Notes: a model not told the origin generated them from the sequence alone. A stretch of DNA of 39,372 nucleotides from Pseudomonadota bacterium (GCA_023388935.1 JAEWFG010000437.1:1-39372), one strand, 5' to 3'; counted from the first letter of the stretch, positions 23,850-32,480 are shown. Numbers and translations are program-made.

Positions 23850-24689
23850 ATGACCGCTCATGTCGAACTGCTGGATCTCGTGGCGCAGATGAAGGCGGCC
23901 GAACGCGCCTTCGTGCTGGCAACCGTCGTTCGTACTGTGTCGGTGACGGCTGCGAAAGCGGGCGCCAAGGCGATCATCGCGGCCGACGGCACCATCGTGG
24001 CGGGGTGGATCGGTGGCGGCTGCGCGAAGGGCGCTGTGTTGAAGGCCGCGCGTGATGCGCTTGCCGACGGTGAGCCGCGTATGGTGTCGGTGCAGCCGGA
24101 AAACCTGCTTGCCGAGCTCGGCGTCAGCGCGGGCGAGAGCCGCGATGGCATCCGCTTTGCCAGCAACATGTGCCCGAGCAAGGGCACGATGGATATTTTT
24201 GTGGAGCCAGTGTTGCCGCATCCCTCGCTGGTCATTCTCGGTGCGAGCCCGGTGGCGCTGTCGCTCGCGGCGCAGGCGCGCACGCTCGGCTATCACGTCA
24301 CGCTCGCTGCGCCCGCCGCCGACCTCACGGGTCAACCGGATGCCGACGCGATCATCGATGGCTACCAGCTCGGCGAGCTCAACGATGCCAAGCGTTTTGT
24401 CGTGGTCTCGACGCAAGGCAAGGGCGACGAAGCCGCCCTGCGCACGGCGGTCGCGACCAGAGCGGACTATCACGCCTTCGTCGGCAGCCGCCGCAAGATG
24501 GCCTCGCTGCGCGCCAAGCTGATCGCGGAAGGCGCCAGTGCCGCCGCGATCGACGATTTCAAGGCGCCGGCCGGGCTCGATCTCGGCGCCATCACGCCCG
24601 AGGAGATCGCAATGTCGATCCTCGCCGAGATCACCCGGGAACGAAGGCGCGGACAGCGCGCCGCCAATCAGACAGCAAGCAGAGAGTGA
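23850..24689 (+). CDS. coxF: XdhC/CoxI-family maturation factor CoxF
   Basis: A 279-residue protein of the XdhC/CoxF family, whose members bind molybdenum cofactor and help insert or sulfurate it. The N-terminal domain has FVLATVVRTVSVTAAKAG and the conserved GWIGGGCAKGAVL. A Rossmann-like C-terminal domain starts at PSLVILGASPVALSLAAQA, followed by DYHAFVGSRRKMA and ITPEEIAMSILAEI. It starts 11 bp after coxE. In Oligotropha CoxF was assigned to introducing copper into the site; here the role is by homology. Confidence 0.92.
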   Translation: MTAHVELLDLVAQMKAAERAFVLATVVRTVSVTAAKAGAKAIIAADGTIVAGWIGGGCAKGAVLKAARDALADGEPRMVSVQPENLLAELGVSAGESRDGIRFASNMCPSKGTMDIFVEPVLPHPSLVILGASPVALSLAAQARTLGYHVTLAAPAADLTGQPDADAIIDGYQLGELNDAKRFVVVSTQGKGDEAALRTAVATRADYHAFVGSRRKMASLRAKLIAEGASAAAIDDFKAPAGLDLGAITPEEIAMSILAEITRERRRGQRAANQTASRE

Positions 24690-24699
24690 GAGACCGATC

Positions 24700-25158
24700 A
24701 TGCAGATGAACGACAGCCAGCGTATCCCCGCCTCACGCGATCAGGTGTGGGCGGCGCTGAACGATCCCGCTGTGCTGAAGCAGTGCATCCCCGGCTGCCA
24801 GTCGCTCGAGGTAACCGCTCCGAACGAGATGACCGCAACGGTGGTCTTCAGGGTCGGCCCGGTGAAGGCAACATTCAGCGGCAAGGTGACCCTGTCCGAC
24901 CTCGATCCGCCCAACAGCTATCGCATCTCCGGCGAGGGCTCCGGCGGCGTCGCCGGCTTTGCCAAGGGCGGCGCCTTGGTGCGGCTGGAATCGGAAAGCG
25001 CTGACGCCACCGTGCTGCACTACGACGTCGACGCCCAGATCGGCGGCAAGCTCGCGCAACTCGGGGCGCGGCTGATCAACTCGACCGCGACAAAGCTCGC
25101 CGGCGAATTCTTCAAGTCGTTTGCAGAAGTGGTCAGCGCGAAAGCCGAGGCGAGCTGA
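24700..25158 (+). CDS. coxG: CoxG, SRPBCC-fold accessory protein, short form
   Basis: A 152-residue SRPBCC (START-like) protein with the family pattern: RIPASRDQVWAALNDP, LKQCIPGCQSLEV, GPVKATFSGKVTLSDL and YDVDAQIGGKLAQLGARLI. CoxG homologues have been reported to dock CO dehydrogenase at the membrane and handle quinone. The C-terminus ends FAEVVSAKAEAS, directly after the SRPBCC helix, with no hydrophobic tail or long linker. ATG 24700 is 10 bp after coxF; ATG 24706 is an alternative. It is the last gene of the operon, and a repeat follows within 10 bp. Confidence 0.92.
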   Translation: MQMNDSQRIPASRDQVWAALNDPAVLKQCIPGCQSLEVTAPNEMTATVVFRVGPVKATFSGKVTLSDLDPPNSYRISGEGSGGVAGFAKGGALVRLESESADATVLHYDVDAQIGGKLAQLGARLINSTATKLAGEFFKSFAEVVSAKAEAS

Positions 25159-25167
25159 TCGCGTAGA

Positions 25168-25284
25168 CGTAGGGTGGGTTAGCCGAAGGCGTAACCCACC
25201 AATTCTGTCGCCTCGGAGATGAAAGAGGTGGGTTAAGCCGCGCGAGCTGCGCTTCGCGCAGCCGCAAGGCTAACCCACCCTACG
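25168..25284. repeat. Intergenic palindromic repeat at the end of the cox operon
   Basis: CGTAGGGTGGGTTAGCC at the left is the exact complement of GGCTAACCCACCCTACG at the right. Inner blocks CGTAACCCACC / GGTGGGTTAAG and GCGCTTCGCGC add further pairing. It separates the convergent coxG and prs genes and could terminate both. Confidence 0.85.
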
Positions 25285-25296
25285 AGGCCAGGCTGT

Positions 25297-26250
25297 TCAG
25301 TCGAACAGGCTCGACACCGACTCTTCCGCGGCGGTGCGCGCGATCGCGTCCGAGATCAGGCTCGCGATCGGCAGCGTGCGGATATTCGGCGCGTTGGTCA
25401 CCGCGTCCGTCGGCAGGATCGAGTCGGTGATGACCAGCTCCTTCAGCCTCGAATTGGTGATGCGGGCGGCCGCGCCGCCGGACAGCACGCCATGGGTGAT
25501 GTAGGCGTAGACGTCCTTGGCGCCCTTGGCGATCAGCGCATCGGCTGCGTTCACCAGCGTGCCGCCGGAATCGACGATGTCGTCGACGAGGATGCAGGTG
25601 TAGCCGGCGACGTCGCCGATCACGTTCATGACTTCCGACTCGCCCGGGCGCTCGCGACGCTTGTCGACGATCGCGAGCGGGGTGTTGATACGCTTGGCGA
25701 GGCCGCGCGCGCGGGCCACGCCGCCGACGTCCGGCGAGATCACCATCACCTTGGTGAGGTCGAACTTGTCCTTGATGTCGCGCACCATCAGCGGCGCCGC
25801 GTAGAGATTGTCGGTCGGGATGTCGAAAAAGCCCTGGATCTGGCCGGCATGCAGGTCGAGCGTCATGACGCGATCGACGCCGGCCTGCGTGATCAGATTG
25901 GCAACGAGCTTGGCCGAGATCGGCGTGCGCGATCCTGATTTGCGGTCCTGCCGGGCGTAGCCGAAATAGGGCAGCACCGCGGTGATACGGCGCGCCGACG
26001 AACGGCGCAGCGCGTCGGTGATGATGAGGAGTTCCATCAGATGGTCGTTCGCCGGGAACGAGGTCGACTGGATGATGAAGGCGTCCGAGCCGCGGACGTT
26101 CTCCTGGATCTCGACGAAGATTTCCATGTCGGCGAAGCGCCGCACCACCGCTTTGGTCAGCGGCAGGTCGAGGCCTTGCGCGATCGCCTGTGCGAGAGCC
26201 GGATTGGAGTTGCCGGCGACGAGCTTGATGGAGCCGTTTTTGGCCGACAT
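25297..26250 (-). CDS. prs: Ribose-phosphate pyrophosphokinase
   Basis: Makes PRPP from ribose-5-phosphate and ATP, feeding nucleotide, histidine and NAD synthesis. The 317-residue class I enzyme shows KLVAGNSNPALAQAIA, the ATP-binding YFGYARQDRKSGSRTPI, the metal-binding VDRVMTLDLHAGQIQGFF, the flexible-loop DKRRERPGESEV and the PRPP-binding VDDIVDSGGT (222-231). ATG 26250 is preceded by GGGAGGAAG; the extra 14 codons upstream are not family-like. It is transcribed toward the cox operon, and a repeat lies between the two stops. Confidence 0.96.
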   Translation of the reverse strand: MSAKNGSIKLVAGNSNPALAQAIAQGLDLPLTKAVVRRFADMEIFVEIQENVRGSDAFIIQSTSFPANDHLMELLIITDALRRSSARRITAVLPYFGYARQDRKSGSRTPISAKLVANLITQAGVDRVMTLDLHAGQIQGFFDIPTDNLYAAPLMVRDIKDKFDLTKVMVISPDVGGVARARGLAKRINTPLAIVDKRRERPGESEVMNVIGDVAGYTCILVDDIVDSGGTLVNAADALIAKGAKDVYAYITHGVLSGGAAARITNSRLKELVITDSILPTDAVTNAPNIRTLPIASLISDAIARTAAEESVSSLFD

Positions 26251-26441
26251 GGACGCTTCCTCCCGCGCTTTGCTGGATACGACGTTCAACATCTCAGATA
26301 CCCTGGAAGCACGGTTACGACGGGCGAGGCAATATCAGGCCGAAGGCCGCAATGGCAACCCGGGGCGCTACGTTTTTCCCTTGAAAATCCTGAGTCGGGC
26401 CAAAGGTTTGCCCGGGAATTGGAGCCGTGGTTGAGCGGTGG

Positions 26442-27068
26442 TTATCGCTCGGCATAGCCGAGCGCCGTGGCCGGCATCTCCGGCGCCGGGGCCTCCGGGA
26501 TCACGCTTGCAACCGCCGGTCCCCGCAAGCTGGGAGCAGCGCCCGGAGCATCCGACGTTCCATTGATCATATTGGAAAGTCCGCTGAATCCGGCCTGGGC
26601 GATTCTCCGCAGCACGAGGTCGTCGGCGGCGGCCCAAGGATCACGGGCTGCATCGCGGCCACCCTTGACCGTGGTGGGTTCCTCGCCGGAGAGGCGCAGC
26701 GCCCGCTGCTGATCGGCGTCGTAGACGTCCCAGACCCAGGCGATCACGGTCTTGCCGCGCACGATTTGGGCGGCGAGGTAGCTGCGCACGCGGTAGGCGG
26801 CCGTCCCCTCGCGGGAGACGACGGACAGGCTGCGCAGCTTGGATTCGCTGTCGAGCACCCCGACCATGCGGTCGAACACCTGAGGCGGCGGCCCGTCGAT
26901 CGATTCGAAGGCCACCGTCGCTCCCGAGCCTGAGCTCGGCGCCATCGCATAGGAGTTGGCGGCACCGCCCCCGCCGGCGCAGCCGGCAAGCGCGGTCGCG
27001 GCCGCCAGCAACATGACCGCCAGCACGCACGAGCCCGCGCGGCGCAAGATGGATGACGCTCCCCTCAT
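26442..27068 (-). CDS. Conserved hypothetical lipoprotein
   Basis: A 208-residue protein with a lipoprotein signal: Arg-rich start, hydrophobic core VLAVMLLAAATA, and lipobox LAGC (Cys 29) followed by a Gly/Ala/Ser linker. The domain after residue 45 (TVAFESIDGPPPQVFDRMVG, SREGTAAYRVRSYLAAQIV, TVIAWVWDVYDADQQRALRL) resembles small periplasmic lipoproteins of unknown function in Rhizobiales. The Pro/Ala-rich C-terminus ends near residue 208. I cannot name a family. It stands upstream of prs on the same strand with a 190-bp gap. Confidence 0.8.
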   Translation of the reverse strand: MRGASSILRRAGSCVLAVMLLAAATALAGCAGGGGAANSYAMAPSSGSGATVAFESIDGPPPQVFDRMVGVLDSESKLRSLSVVSREGTAAYRVRSYLAAQIVRGKTVIAWVWDVYDADQQRALRLSGEEPTTVKGGRDAARDPWAAADDLVLRRIAQAGFSGLSNMINGTSDAPGAAPSLRGPAVASVIPEAPAPEMPATALGYAER

Positions 27069-27183
27069 TATGGAGGGCAGCGATATCGTTAAAATCGGTT
27101 AAGGTCTAGGGCAGAGGCGCCACAGACCCGACAAGACTGAAATTCGCTTCTGATCCTTTGGATTTCCCCCAGACGGAGAGCTC

Positions 27184-27342
27184 GCGTCCCGGACGCGCTG
27201 CAGCGCTCCCCGGCGATGCGAAGCATCGTCCGGTGCGCTGCTGCGCTGAGCCGGGACCCACAAGCCGCCGCACACTTCCTGCGAGATGGGCCCCGGCTCA
27301 GCGGCGCATCACTTGCGTGCTGCGCCACGTCCGGGGCACGAG
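27184..27342. repeat. Intergenic repeat, copy of the one at 10650
   Basis: It starts CGCGTCCCGGACGCGCTGCAG, contains GAGCCGGGACCCA and CCCCGGCTCAG, and ends CCACGTCCGGGGCACGAG. The first and last blocks are inverted relative to each other. It belongs to the same family as 10650-10783. Confidence 0.75.
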
Positions 27343-27350
27343 ACTGGGCT

Positions 27351-28118
27351 TCACCCCTCCAGCGCGATCGCATGAATGTGCCGGCCGTAGTCCGGCTCCT
27401 TGCGATGCACCGAGCGGCGGTAGCTGAAGAAGCGCTCGTCGGCGTAGGTGTCGAGGCCCAGATCGTCGATCATCAGAATGCCGGCCGCCTCCAGCCGCTT
27501 CCGGATGAAGCCTGCGAGATCGAACATCGCATGGCCTTGGCGCACGGACGGAATGAAGAACATGGCGTTGTCCGCATCCGCCTCGATGAAACGCGCCACG
27601 AATTCGTTGCCGACCTCGTAGCTGTCCTGCCGGATCAGCGGGCCGATCGCGGCAATGATACCGCTGCGCGTTGCGCCGAGTTTCTCCATCGCCGAGATCG
27701 TGGACTCCAGCACGCCTGTCAGCGCGCCTTTCCAGCCGGCATGTGCGCCGCCGATCACGCGTGCGTTGGGATCGACGAACAGCACCGGCCCGCAATCGGC
27801 GGTGGAGACGCCGAGCGCGAGGCCGGGCGTTTTCGTGACCAGCGCATCGCCCCTCGGTCGTGGCCCGCTCGGCCACGGAGTCTCGGCGACGAGGACGTCG
27901 GGTGAATGGATCTGGTGCAGGCTGAGAAAGCGTTCCGGGGTGACGCCGACATGCTCGGCCATGCGGCGGCGGTTCTCCGCGACATGGGCCGGATCGTCGT
28001 TGGAACCGAGCCCGCCGTTCAGCGCGGAATAGATGCCGCTGGAGATACCGCCCTCGCGGGTGAAGAAGGCATGGCGCAGGCCGGGCACGGCCGACAGCAA
28101 CGACGAAGCCAGCGTCAT
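27351..28118 (-). CDS. pgeF: Peptidoglycan editing factor PgeF (YfiH/DUF152, multicopper-oxidase-like)
   Basis: A 255-residue cytoplasmic protein of the DUF152 family. Members have purine-nucleoside phosphorylase/deaminase activity, and E. coli YfiH also edits misassembled muropeptide precursors. The zinc ligands are visible: His in LSLHQIHSPDV, Cys in GVSTADCGPVLF and His in IGGAHAGWKGAL. HAFFTREGGISSGIYSALN is the usual N-terminal block. ATG 28118 overlaps the stop of the methyltransferase gene (ATGA). It is the last gene of an lgt-ndufaf7-pgeF operon. The frame is open further upstream, but that part overlaps the other gene. Confidence 0.92.
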   Translation of the reverse strand: MTLASSLLSAVPGLRHAFFTREGGISSGIYSALNGGLGSNDDPAHVAENRRRMAEHVGVTPERFLSLHQIHSPDVLVAETPWPSGPRPRGDALVTKTPGLALGVSTADCGPVLFVDPNARVIGGAHAGWKGALTGVLESTISAMEKLGATRSGIIAAIGPLIRQDSYEVGNEFVARFIEADADNAMFFIPSVRQGHAMFDLAGFIRKRLEAAGILMIDDLGLDTYADERFFSYRRSVHRKEPDYGRHIHAIALEG

Positions 28119-29233
28119 GACGCGCCTCTGCCATGTCCGAGATCGCTGAGGCCGGCAATGCCGGTCAGTCGCGGCTCGGAGATGCCGAGCACCTTGAACA
28201 TCGAACCCATGCCGCCGCGCCCGGTGTCGGTCAGGCGCCTCAGCGCCACCGAAATGTCGGTGGCGACGTCCGGCGTGGCCTTCTGCATCAGCGCGGCGGC
28301 GCGGGTGTCGATGCCGATGCGCTTGAGGAAATCGCCCTGCGTGACCGGGCCATGCACGCGGGCGCCGACGTCCTCGGCGGCGCGCGCCAGCGTCTGGAAG
28401 TCGACATGGGCGGTGACGTCTGCCTGGCCCGGCGCCTTCAGGGGATCGGCGAAGGTGTGGCGTGCGATCGCCTGGAACGTATCGCCGGCATCGCTGCGCA
28501 AATGGCCGTAATCGATGATCAGCGCGGCGCCGTCCTGGTCGCGCACGCGCGTGGCAAGCTTCATGATTTCGACATCGGGGCGCCATTCGAACACCGCCCC
28601 GATGGGCGCCGCGCGCACCAGCGGCGGCAGCAGCACATCGAAACGGGGCGTCGGCTCGGCCGCCGCGCCGAATTGAAGCCTGCCGTTGCTGTCGAGCTCG
28701 ATCACGCGCTCATGCCAGCCGTTCTCGAATCTCACCATCTGGTGGATCGGCAGCACGTCGAAATATTCGTTGGCGAGGATGATGCTAGGGCCTTCCGGAA
28801 CATCGTCGATGCTGTCGTGCCAGGCGATGTTGTCCACGCCCGCCAGCGTCGCATTCTGCCGCTCGCGCAGGACGGGATTGACCTCGACCAGGTGGATTTC
28901 AAGCGCCTGGTAGAGCGGCGGCAGCACGCGCATCGCGCGCAGCGCGTCCGCCATCATGGTGCCGCGGCCGGGGCCGAGCTCGATCAGCCGCAGGTATTGC
29001 GGCGAGCCCATCTGCCTCCACACCGAGGCGGTCCACAGGCCGAGCAACTCGCCGAACATCTGGCTGACCTCGGGCGAAGTGGTGAAGTCGCCCTCACGCC
29101 CGAGCGGATCGCGCGAGACGTAATAGCCATAGCGCGGGTGCATCAGGCACAGTTCCATGTACCGCCAGACCGGCATGGGGCCCGAGGATTTGATCAGCGC
29201 CTTGATCTCGTTCAACAACGGCGAGTCGGTCAC
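28115..29233 (-). CDS. NDUFAF7-type SAM-dependent methyltransferase
   Basis: A 372-residue member of the DUF185/MidA family. The mitochondrial member NDUFAF7 methylates an arginine of complex I subunit NDUFS2 and is needed for complex I assembly. Family blocks are MPVWRYMELCLMHPRYGYY, GDFTTSPEVSQMFGELLG, the SAM-binding LIELGPGRGTMMADALR, then ANEYFDVLPIHQ and ALIIDYGH. ATG 29233 is 21 bp after lgt. A bacterial role in complex I assembly is plausible but inferred. Confidence 0.93.
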   Translation of the reverse strand: MTDSPLLNEIKALIKSSGPMPVWRYMELCLMHPRYGYYVSRDPLGREGDFTTSPEVSQMFGELLGLWTASVWRQMGSPQYLRLIELGPGRGTMMADALRAMRVLPPLYQALEIHLVEVNPVLRERQNATLAGVDNIAWHDSIDDVPEGPSIILANEYFDVLPIHQMVRFENGWHERVIELDSNGRLQFGAAAEPTPRFDVLLPPLVRAAPIGAVFEWRPDVEIMKLATRVRDQDGAALIIDYGHLRSDAGDTFQAIARHTFADPLKAPGQADVTAHVDFQTLARAAEDVGARVHGPVTQGDFLKRIGIDTRAAALMQKATPDVATDISVALRRLTDTGRGGMGSMFKVLGISEPRLTGIAGLSDLGHGRGAS

Positions 29234-29254
29234 AGCCTGCTTTCTCGAAAGGAA

Positions 29255-30100
29255 TTAACGAACGGCCTCGGCGGGCTTCGACGCACCGCGCCTGACTGCC
29301 AATACAATAAGTATGCCGCCGGCAATAAGCATCGGGATCGACAACAGCATGCCCATGGTTAATCCGCGCCAGAGGAAACCGAGCTGAACATCTGGCTCGC
29401 GGAAATGCTCGCCGGCGATCCGGGTCAGGCCGTAGATCAGGATGAAGCTGCCGAGGATCATGCCCGGCCGCTTCAGTGCGCCGCAGCGGATCATGATCGC
29501 GAGCACGGTGAACAGCAGGATGCCCTCCATGCCGGCCTCATAGAGCTGGCTCGGATGGCGCGGCAGCTGCGTGGGATCATTGGGGAAGATCATTGCCCAG
29601 GGCAGGCTGGGGTCGGTGGCGCGACCCCACAACTCGCCATTGATGAAATTGGCGATGCGCCCGAGCAGCAGCCCGACCGGGGCGACTGCGGTGGTGATGT
29701 CGCCGAGCGACAGGATCGGGATGCTGTTGCGATAGGCAAACCACATCACCGCGACGACGCAGCCGAGGAAGCCGCCATGGAACGACATGCCGCCCTCCCA
29801 CAATTTGAAGATCGCGGCAGGGTGATCGATGAAGAAGGGCAGATTGTAGAACAGCACGTAGCCAGTGCGGCCGCCCAGGATGATGCCAAGCGTGACCCAG
29901 AGGATGAAGTCGTCGATCTGCACCAGCGAGATCGGTGCGGGCCCGCCCCACAGTCGCTCGTTCTTCAGCAGCGAGCGCGCATAGAGCCAGCCGAACACGA
30001 TGCCGCAGATATAGGCCAGCGCGTACCAGCGGATCGCGAACGGCCCGATCTCGATTGCGATCGGCTTGAAGGCAGGAAAGTTGATCAGAAGAAGCTGCAT
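29255..30100 (-). CDS. lgt: Prolipoprotein diacylglyceryl transferase
   Basis: An inner-membrane enzyme that adds diacylglycerol to the lipobox cysteine, the first step of lipoprotein maturation. The 281-residue protein has about seven transmembrane segments, the essential His in EGGMSFHGGF (about 108) and the Lgt signature GRIANFINGELWGR (147-160). RHPSQLYEA and YGLTRIAGEHFREPD are also conserved. It heads a tight operon with the NDUFAF7-type gene and pgeF. Upstream is a repeat-filled gap. Confidence 0.96.
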   Translation of the reverse strand: MQLLLINFPAFKPIAIEIGPFAIRWYALAYICGIVFGWLYARSLLKNERLWGGPAPISLVQIDDFILWVTLGIILGGRTGYVLFYNLPFFIDHPAAIFKLWEGGMSFHGGFLGCVVAVMWFAYRNSIPILSLGDITTAVAPVGLLLGRIANFINGELWGRATDPSLPWAMIFPNDPTQLPRHPSQLYEAGMEGILLFTVLAIMIRCGALKRPGMILGSFILIYGLTRIAGEHFREPDVQLGFLWRGLTMGMLLSIPMLIAGGILIVLAVRRGASKPAEAVR

Positions 30101-30148
30101 CGCGCCTGGGTTTCAAGAACTGAAGGTCGGTCTGTGACAGGACGGAGG

Positions 30149-30330
30149 TGCGCTCCCTCCCCCGCTCGCGGGGGAGGGTAGGGGAGAGGGTGTTTCCACT
30201 GAAAGACTCCCCGCGAGGACAGAGCCCTCACCCGGCGCTTCGCTATAGCCAAGGCTACGCCTTGGCGTCTCTTAGGAGGACGGCCGCCGTAGGCGGCCTG
30301 TGCCTCTCCCGCAGGCGGGAGAGGTGCACC
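30149..30330. repeat. Intergenic palindromic repeat
   Basis: It starts GCGCTCCCTCCCCCGCTCGCGGGGGAGG and ends CCTCTCCCGCAGGCGGGAGAGG, each itself a hairpin. Inner pairs include CCAAGGC/GCCTTGG and GGCCGCC/GGCGGCC. It is related to 6391-6538. Confidence 0.75.
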
Positions 30331-30359
30331 GTGTCTGCGGTCGCACCGATCCATTCTGC

Positions 30360-31091
30360 TTACACGAGATTGCGGCGATAGAGCGCCAGCAGCCGCTCCC
30401 AGTGCCGCTCGGCGGCGTCGCGGTCATAGACCGGGCGCTTGGGGAAAGCGAAGCCGTGATGCGTGCCGAGATAGACCTCGACCTCGGCTTTCGCGCCGCT
30501 CATGCCCTGCTTGACCTTCTCGATGACCTCGGCCGGCGCGTAGATGTCGGTCTCGGCGCAGGCGAAATAGAGCTCGGCCTTGGTCTTGCCGGCGGCGAGA
30601 TGCGGGCTGTCGTCCTGGTCGGTTGCGAGCTGCGTGCCGTAGATCGAGGCGGCGGCCTTGACGCGATCAGGAAAATGCGTGGCGGCGTTGACGGCGTAGC
30701 GGCCGCTCATGCAGTAGCCGACGGCGCCGACGATTTTGGTGTTCGCAGCCGCCTGGCCCTCGGCGTAGGTGAGCAGCGCCCGGGTGTCGTCCATGATCAT
30801 GGGAATCGTGAGCGAGCTCATGAGCTGGAACATGCGCTTGCGCTCCGGCGAGTTCGGATCGGCCGGCAGCGCGCCGAGCTCCATCACGCCGGAGCGGTAA
30901 TAGAGGTTCGGCAGCATCACGTAATAGCCGGAGGTCGCGAGCCGGCGCGCCATGTCGCGCAGCTCTTCGCGGATCGCCGGCGCATCCATGTAGAACAGGA
31001 TGACCGGGAACGGCCCGCCGCGTTCGGGATGGGTGATGAAGGTGGCGGTGTGGCCGTCCTTGGTCGGGATCGCAATCTGCTGGTCGATCAT
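30360..31091 (-). CDS. Dienelactone hydrolase-family protein
   Basis: A 243-residue alpha/beta hydrolase of the dienelactone hydrolase family. The nucleophile elbow is GAVGYCMSGRYA, with Cys as in true dienelactone hydrolases. The acid is in FACAETDIYAP and the catalytic His in LGTHHGFAFP. The oxyanion region is VILFYMDAPAIREEL. I use ATG 31091; the frame upstream to 31229 has no family similarity. No aromatic degradation genes are adjacent, so the substrate is open. It diverges from the ubiK gene. Confidence 0.9.
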   Translation of the reverse strand: MIDQQIAIPTKDGHTATFITHPERGGPFPVILFYMDAPAIREELRDMARRLATSGYYVMLPNLYYRSGVMELGALPADPNSPERKRMFQLMSSLTIPMIMDDTRALLTYAEGQAAANTKIVGAVGYCMSGRYAVNAATHFPDRVKAAASIYGTQLATDQDDSPHLAAGKTKAELYFACAETDIYAPAEVIEKVKQGMSGAKAEVEVYLGTHHGFAFPKRPVYDRDAAERHWERLLALYRRNLV

Positions 31092-31257
31092 CTCGTGCGC
31101 CTTGTGATTCCAGTTATGCAGGGACGTTGAGTACGATTGCAAGGAAACCGGGGCATGACAAGGATAGCGCCGATCGGGCCTTGAACCGTTCCGTTCGGAT
31201 TGCCATTGTCTTTCGGAGAGCTCGCGCAAAGTTTATCGGAGCTGCCAGGAGACCGAA

Positions 31258-31509
31258 ATGACCCAGACCAACAACCGGTTTTTCGACGAGATCGGCCGCC
31301 TGATGAACGACGCCGCCGGCGCCGCCCAGGGCGTCAAGCGCGAACTCGACACGGTGATGCGCACCCAGGCCGAAAAATTTCTGCGCGACATGGATCTGGT
31401 CAAGCGCGAGGAGTTCGAAGCGGTCAAGGACATGGCGCGCCTCGCCCGCGAGGAGAACGAGGCCCTGAAGGCGCGTATTGCGACGCTGGAAGCCAAGCTC
31501 GGCGGGTAA
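31258..31509 (+). CDS. ubiK: UbiK/BMFP-type accessory factor
   Basis: An 83-residue, almost wholly helical protein of the BMFP/YqiC family (formerly DUF526). UbiK assists the aerobic ubiquinone biosynthesis complex, probably by lipid binding. The C-terminal part is a clear coiled coil with heptads (LVKREEFEAVKDMARLAREE, then ENEALKARIATLEAKL), and the N-terminus has the amphipathic RFFDEIGRLMNDAAGAAQG. ATG 31258 is preceded by AGGAGA. It has no other ubi gene beside it. Confidence 0.88.
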   Translation: MTQTNNRFFDEIGRLMNDAAGAAQGVKRELDTVMRTQAEKFLRDMDLVKREEFEAVKDMARLAREENEALKARIATLEAKLGG

Positions 31510-31515
31510 CCACCC

Positions 31516-31602
31516 GTAGCCTGGATGTAGCGCAATCCGGGAGCTGCGCACTTGGAACACCCCTGATTTCGCTCCGCTCCATCCGTGCTATCACGGGCTA
31601 CC
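31516..31602. repeat. Intergenic palindromic repeat
   Basis: GTAGCCTGGATGTAGCGCAATCCGGG is answered by GATTTCGCTCCGCTCCATCCGTGC...GGGCTAC. The arms are partly degenerate. The remaining 158 bp to rplY contain the AT-rich leader of that gene. Confidence 0.65.
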
Positions 31603-31760
31603 CGGCACCTTCCGGTAGCCCATTCTCCTTGTCATTTCCGCATCTTCCGGGTAAAAGCCCGCCACGTTCGCGGCCCCCGCACCCCTGGAGGCTTGCTGCG
31701 GACACAACCATGGGCCGCCTTGCGGCCCATTAAATTTTGCAAAAACAAGGACTTACGACT

Positions 31761-32480
31761 ATGGCGACGATCGTCAAGGAATTGAAGGCGACCGCACGTC
31801 CGAAGAGCGGCAAGGGGGCCGCCCGGGCTGAGCGTCGCGCCGGGAGAGTGCCCGGAGTGATCTATGGCAACAACCAGCCCCCGCTGACGATCTCGATTGA
31901 AGATCGTGAACTGCGCCAGCGCATCCTCGCCGGCCGGTTCCTGACGACGCTGGTCGATATCGACCTCGAGGGCAAGAAGCACCGCGTGCTTCCGCGCGAC
32001 TTCCACCTCGACCCGGTCAAGGACTTCCCGATCCATGTCGACTTCATGCGGCTCGGCGAAGGCGCCACCATCCGCATCAGCGTTCCGCTGCACGTGGTGA
32101 AGGCCGAAAGTTCGCCCGGCGTGAAGCGCGGCGGCGCCATCAACATCGTCGCTCACGCGGTCGAGCTCGAATGCGGTGTCGAGACCATCCCGCAGTACAT
32201 CGAGGCCGATGTCGGCTCGCTCGAAATCGGTCACTCGCTGCATCTGTCGGACGTCAAGCTGCCGTCCGGCGTGAAGGCGCTGACCCGCGAGGACGCGACC
32301 CTCGTCACCATCGTTCCGCCGTCCGGCTACGCCGAAGAGCAGAAGGCGGCGGCTGCAGCTGCTGCGGCGGCTCCGGGTGCGGCGGCTGCTCCGGCGGCTG
32401 GCGCGGCTGCTCCGGCTGCGGGTGCTGCTGCTCCGGCAGCGGCTGCCAAGGCTCCCGCCGGCGGCGACAAGAAGAAGTAA
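31761..32480 (+). CDS. rplY: 50S ribosomal protein L25 (Ctc form)
   Basis: L25 of the long Ctc type binds 5S rRNA. The 239-residue protein has the L25 N-terminal domain (ATARPKSGKGAARAERRAGR, VPGVIYGNNQ) and the Ctc beta domain (FPIHVDFMRLGEGATIRISV, EADVGSLEIGHSLHLSDVKL). A low-complexity tail of about 45 residues follows, made almost only of Ala, Pro and Gly and ending DKKK. Such tails are usual in Rhizobiales. ATG 31761 has AAGGA upstream; a start at 31737 lacks one. It is followed by pth, a common pairing. Confidence 0.96.
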   Translation: MATIVKELKATARPKSGKGAARAERRAGRVPGVIYGNNQPPLTISIEDRELRQRILAGRFLTTLVDIDLEGKKHRVLPRDFHLDPVKDFPIHVDFMRLGEGATIRISVPLHVVKAESSPGVKRGGAINIVAHAVELECGVETIPQYIEADVGSLEIGHSLHLSDVKLPSGVKALTREDATLVTIVPPSGYAEEQKAAAAAAAAAPGAAAAPAAGAAAPAAGAAAPAAAAKAPAGGDKKK

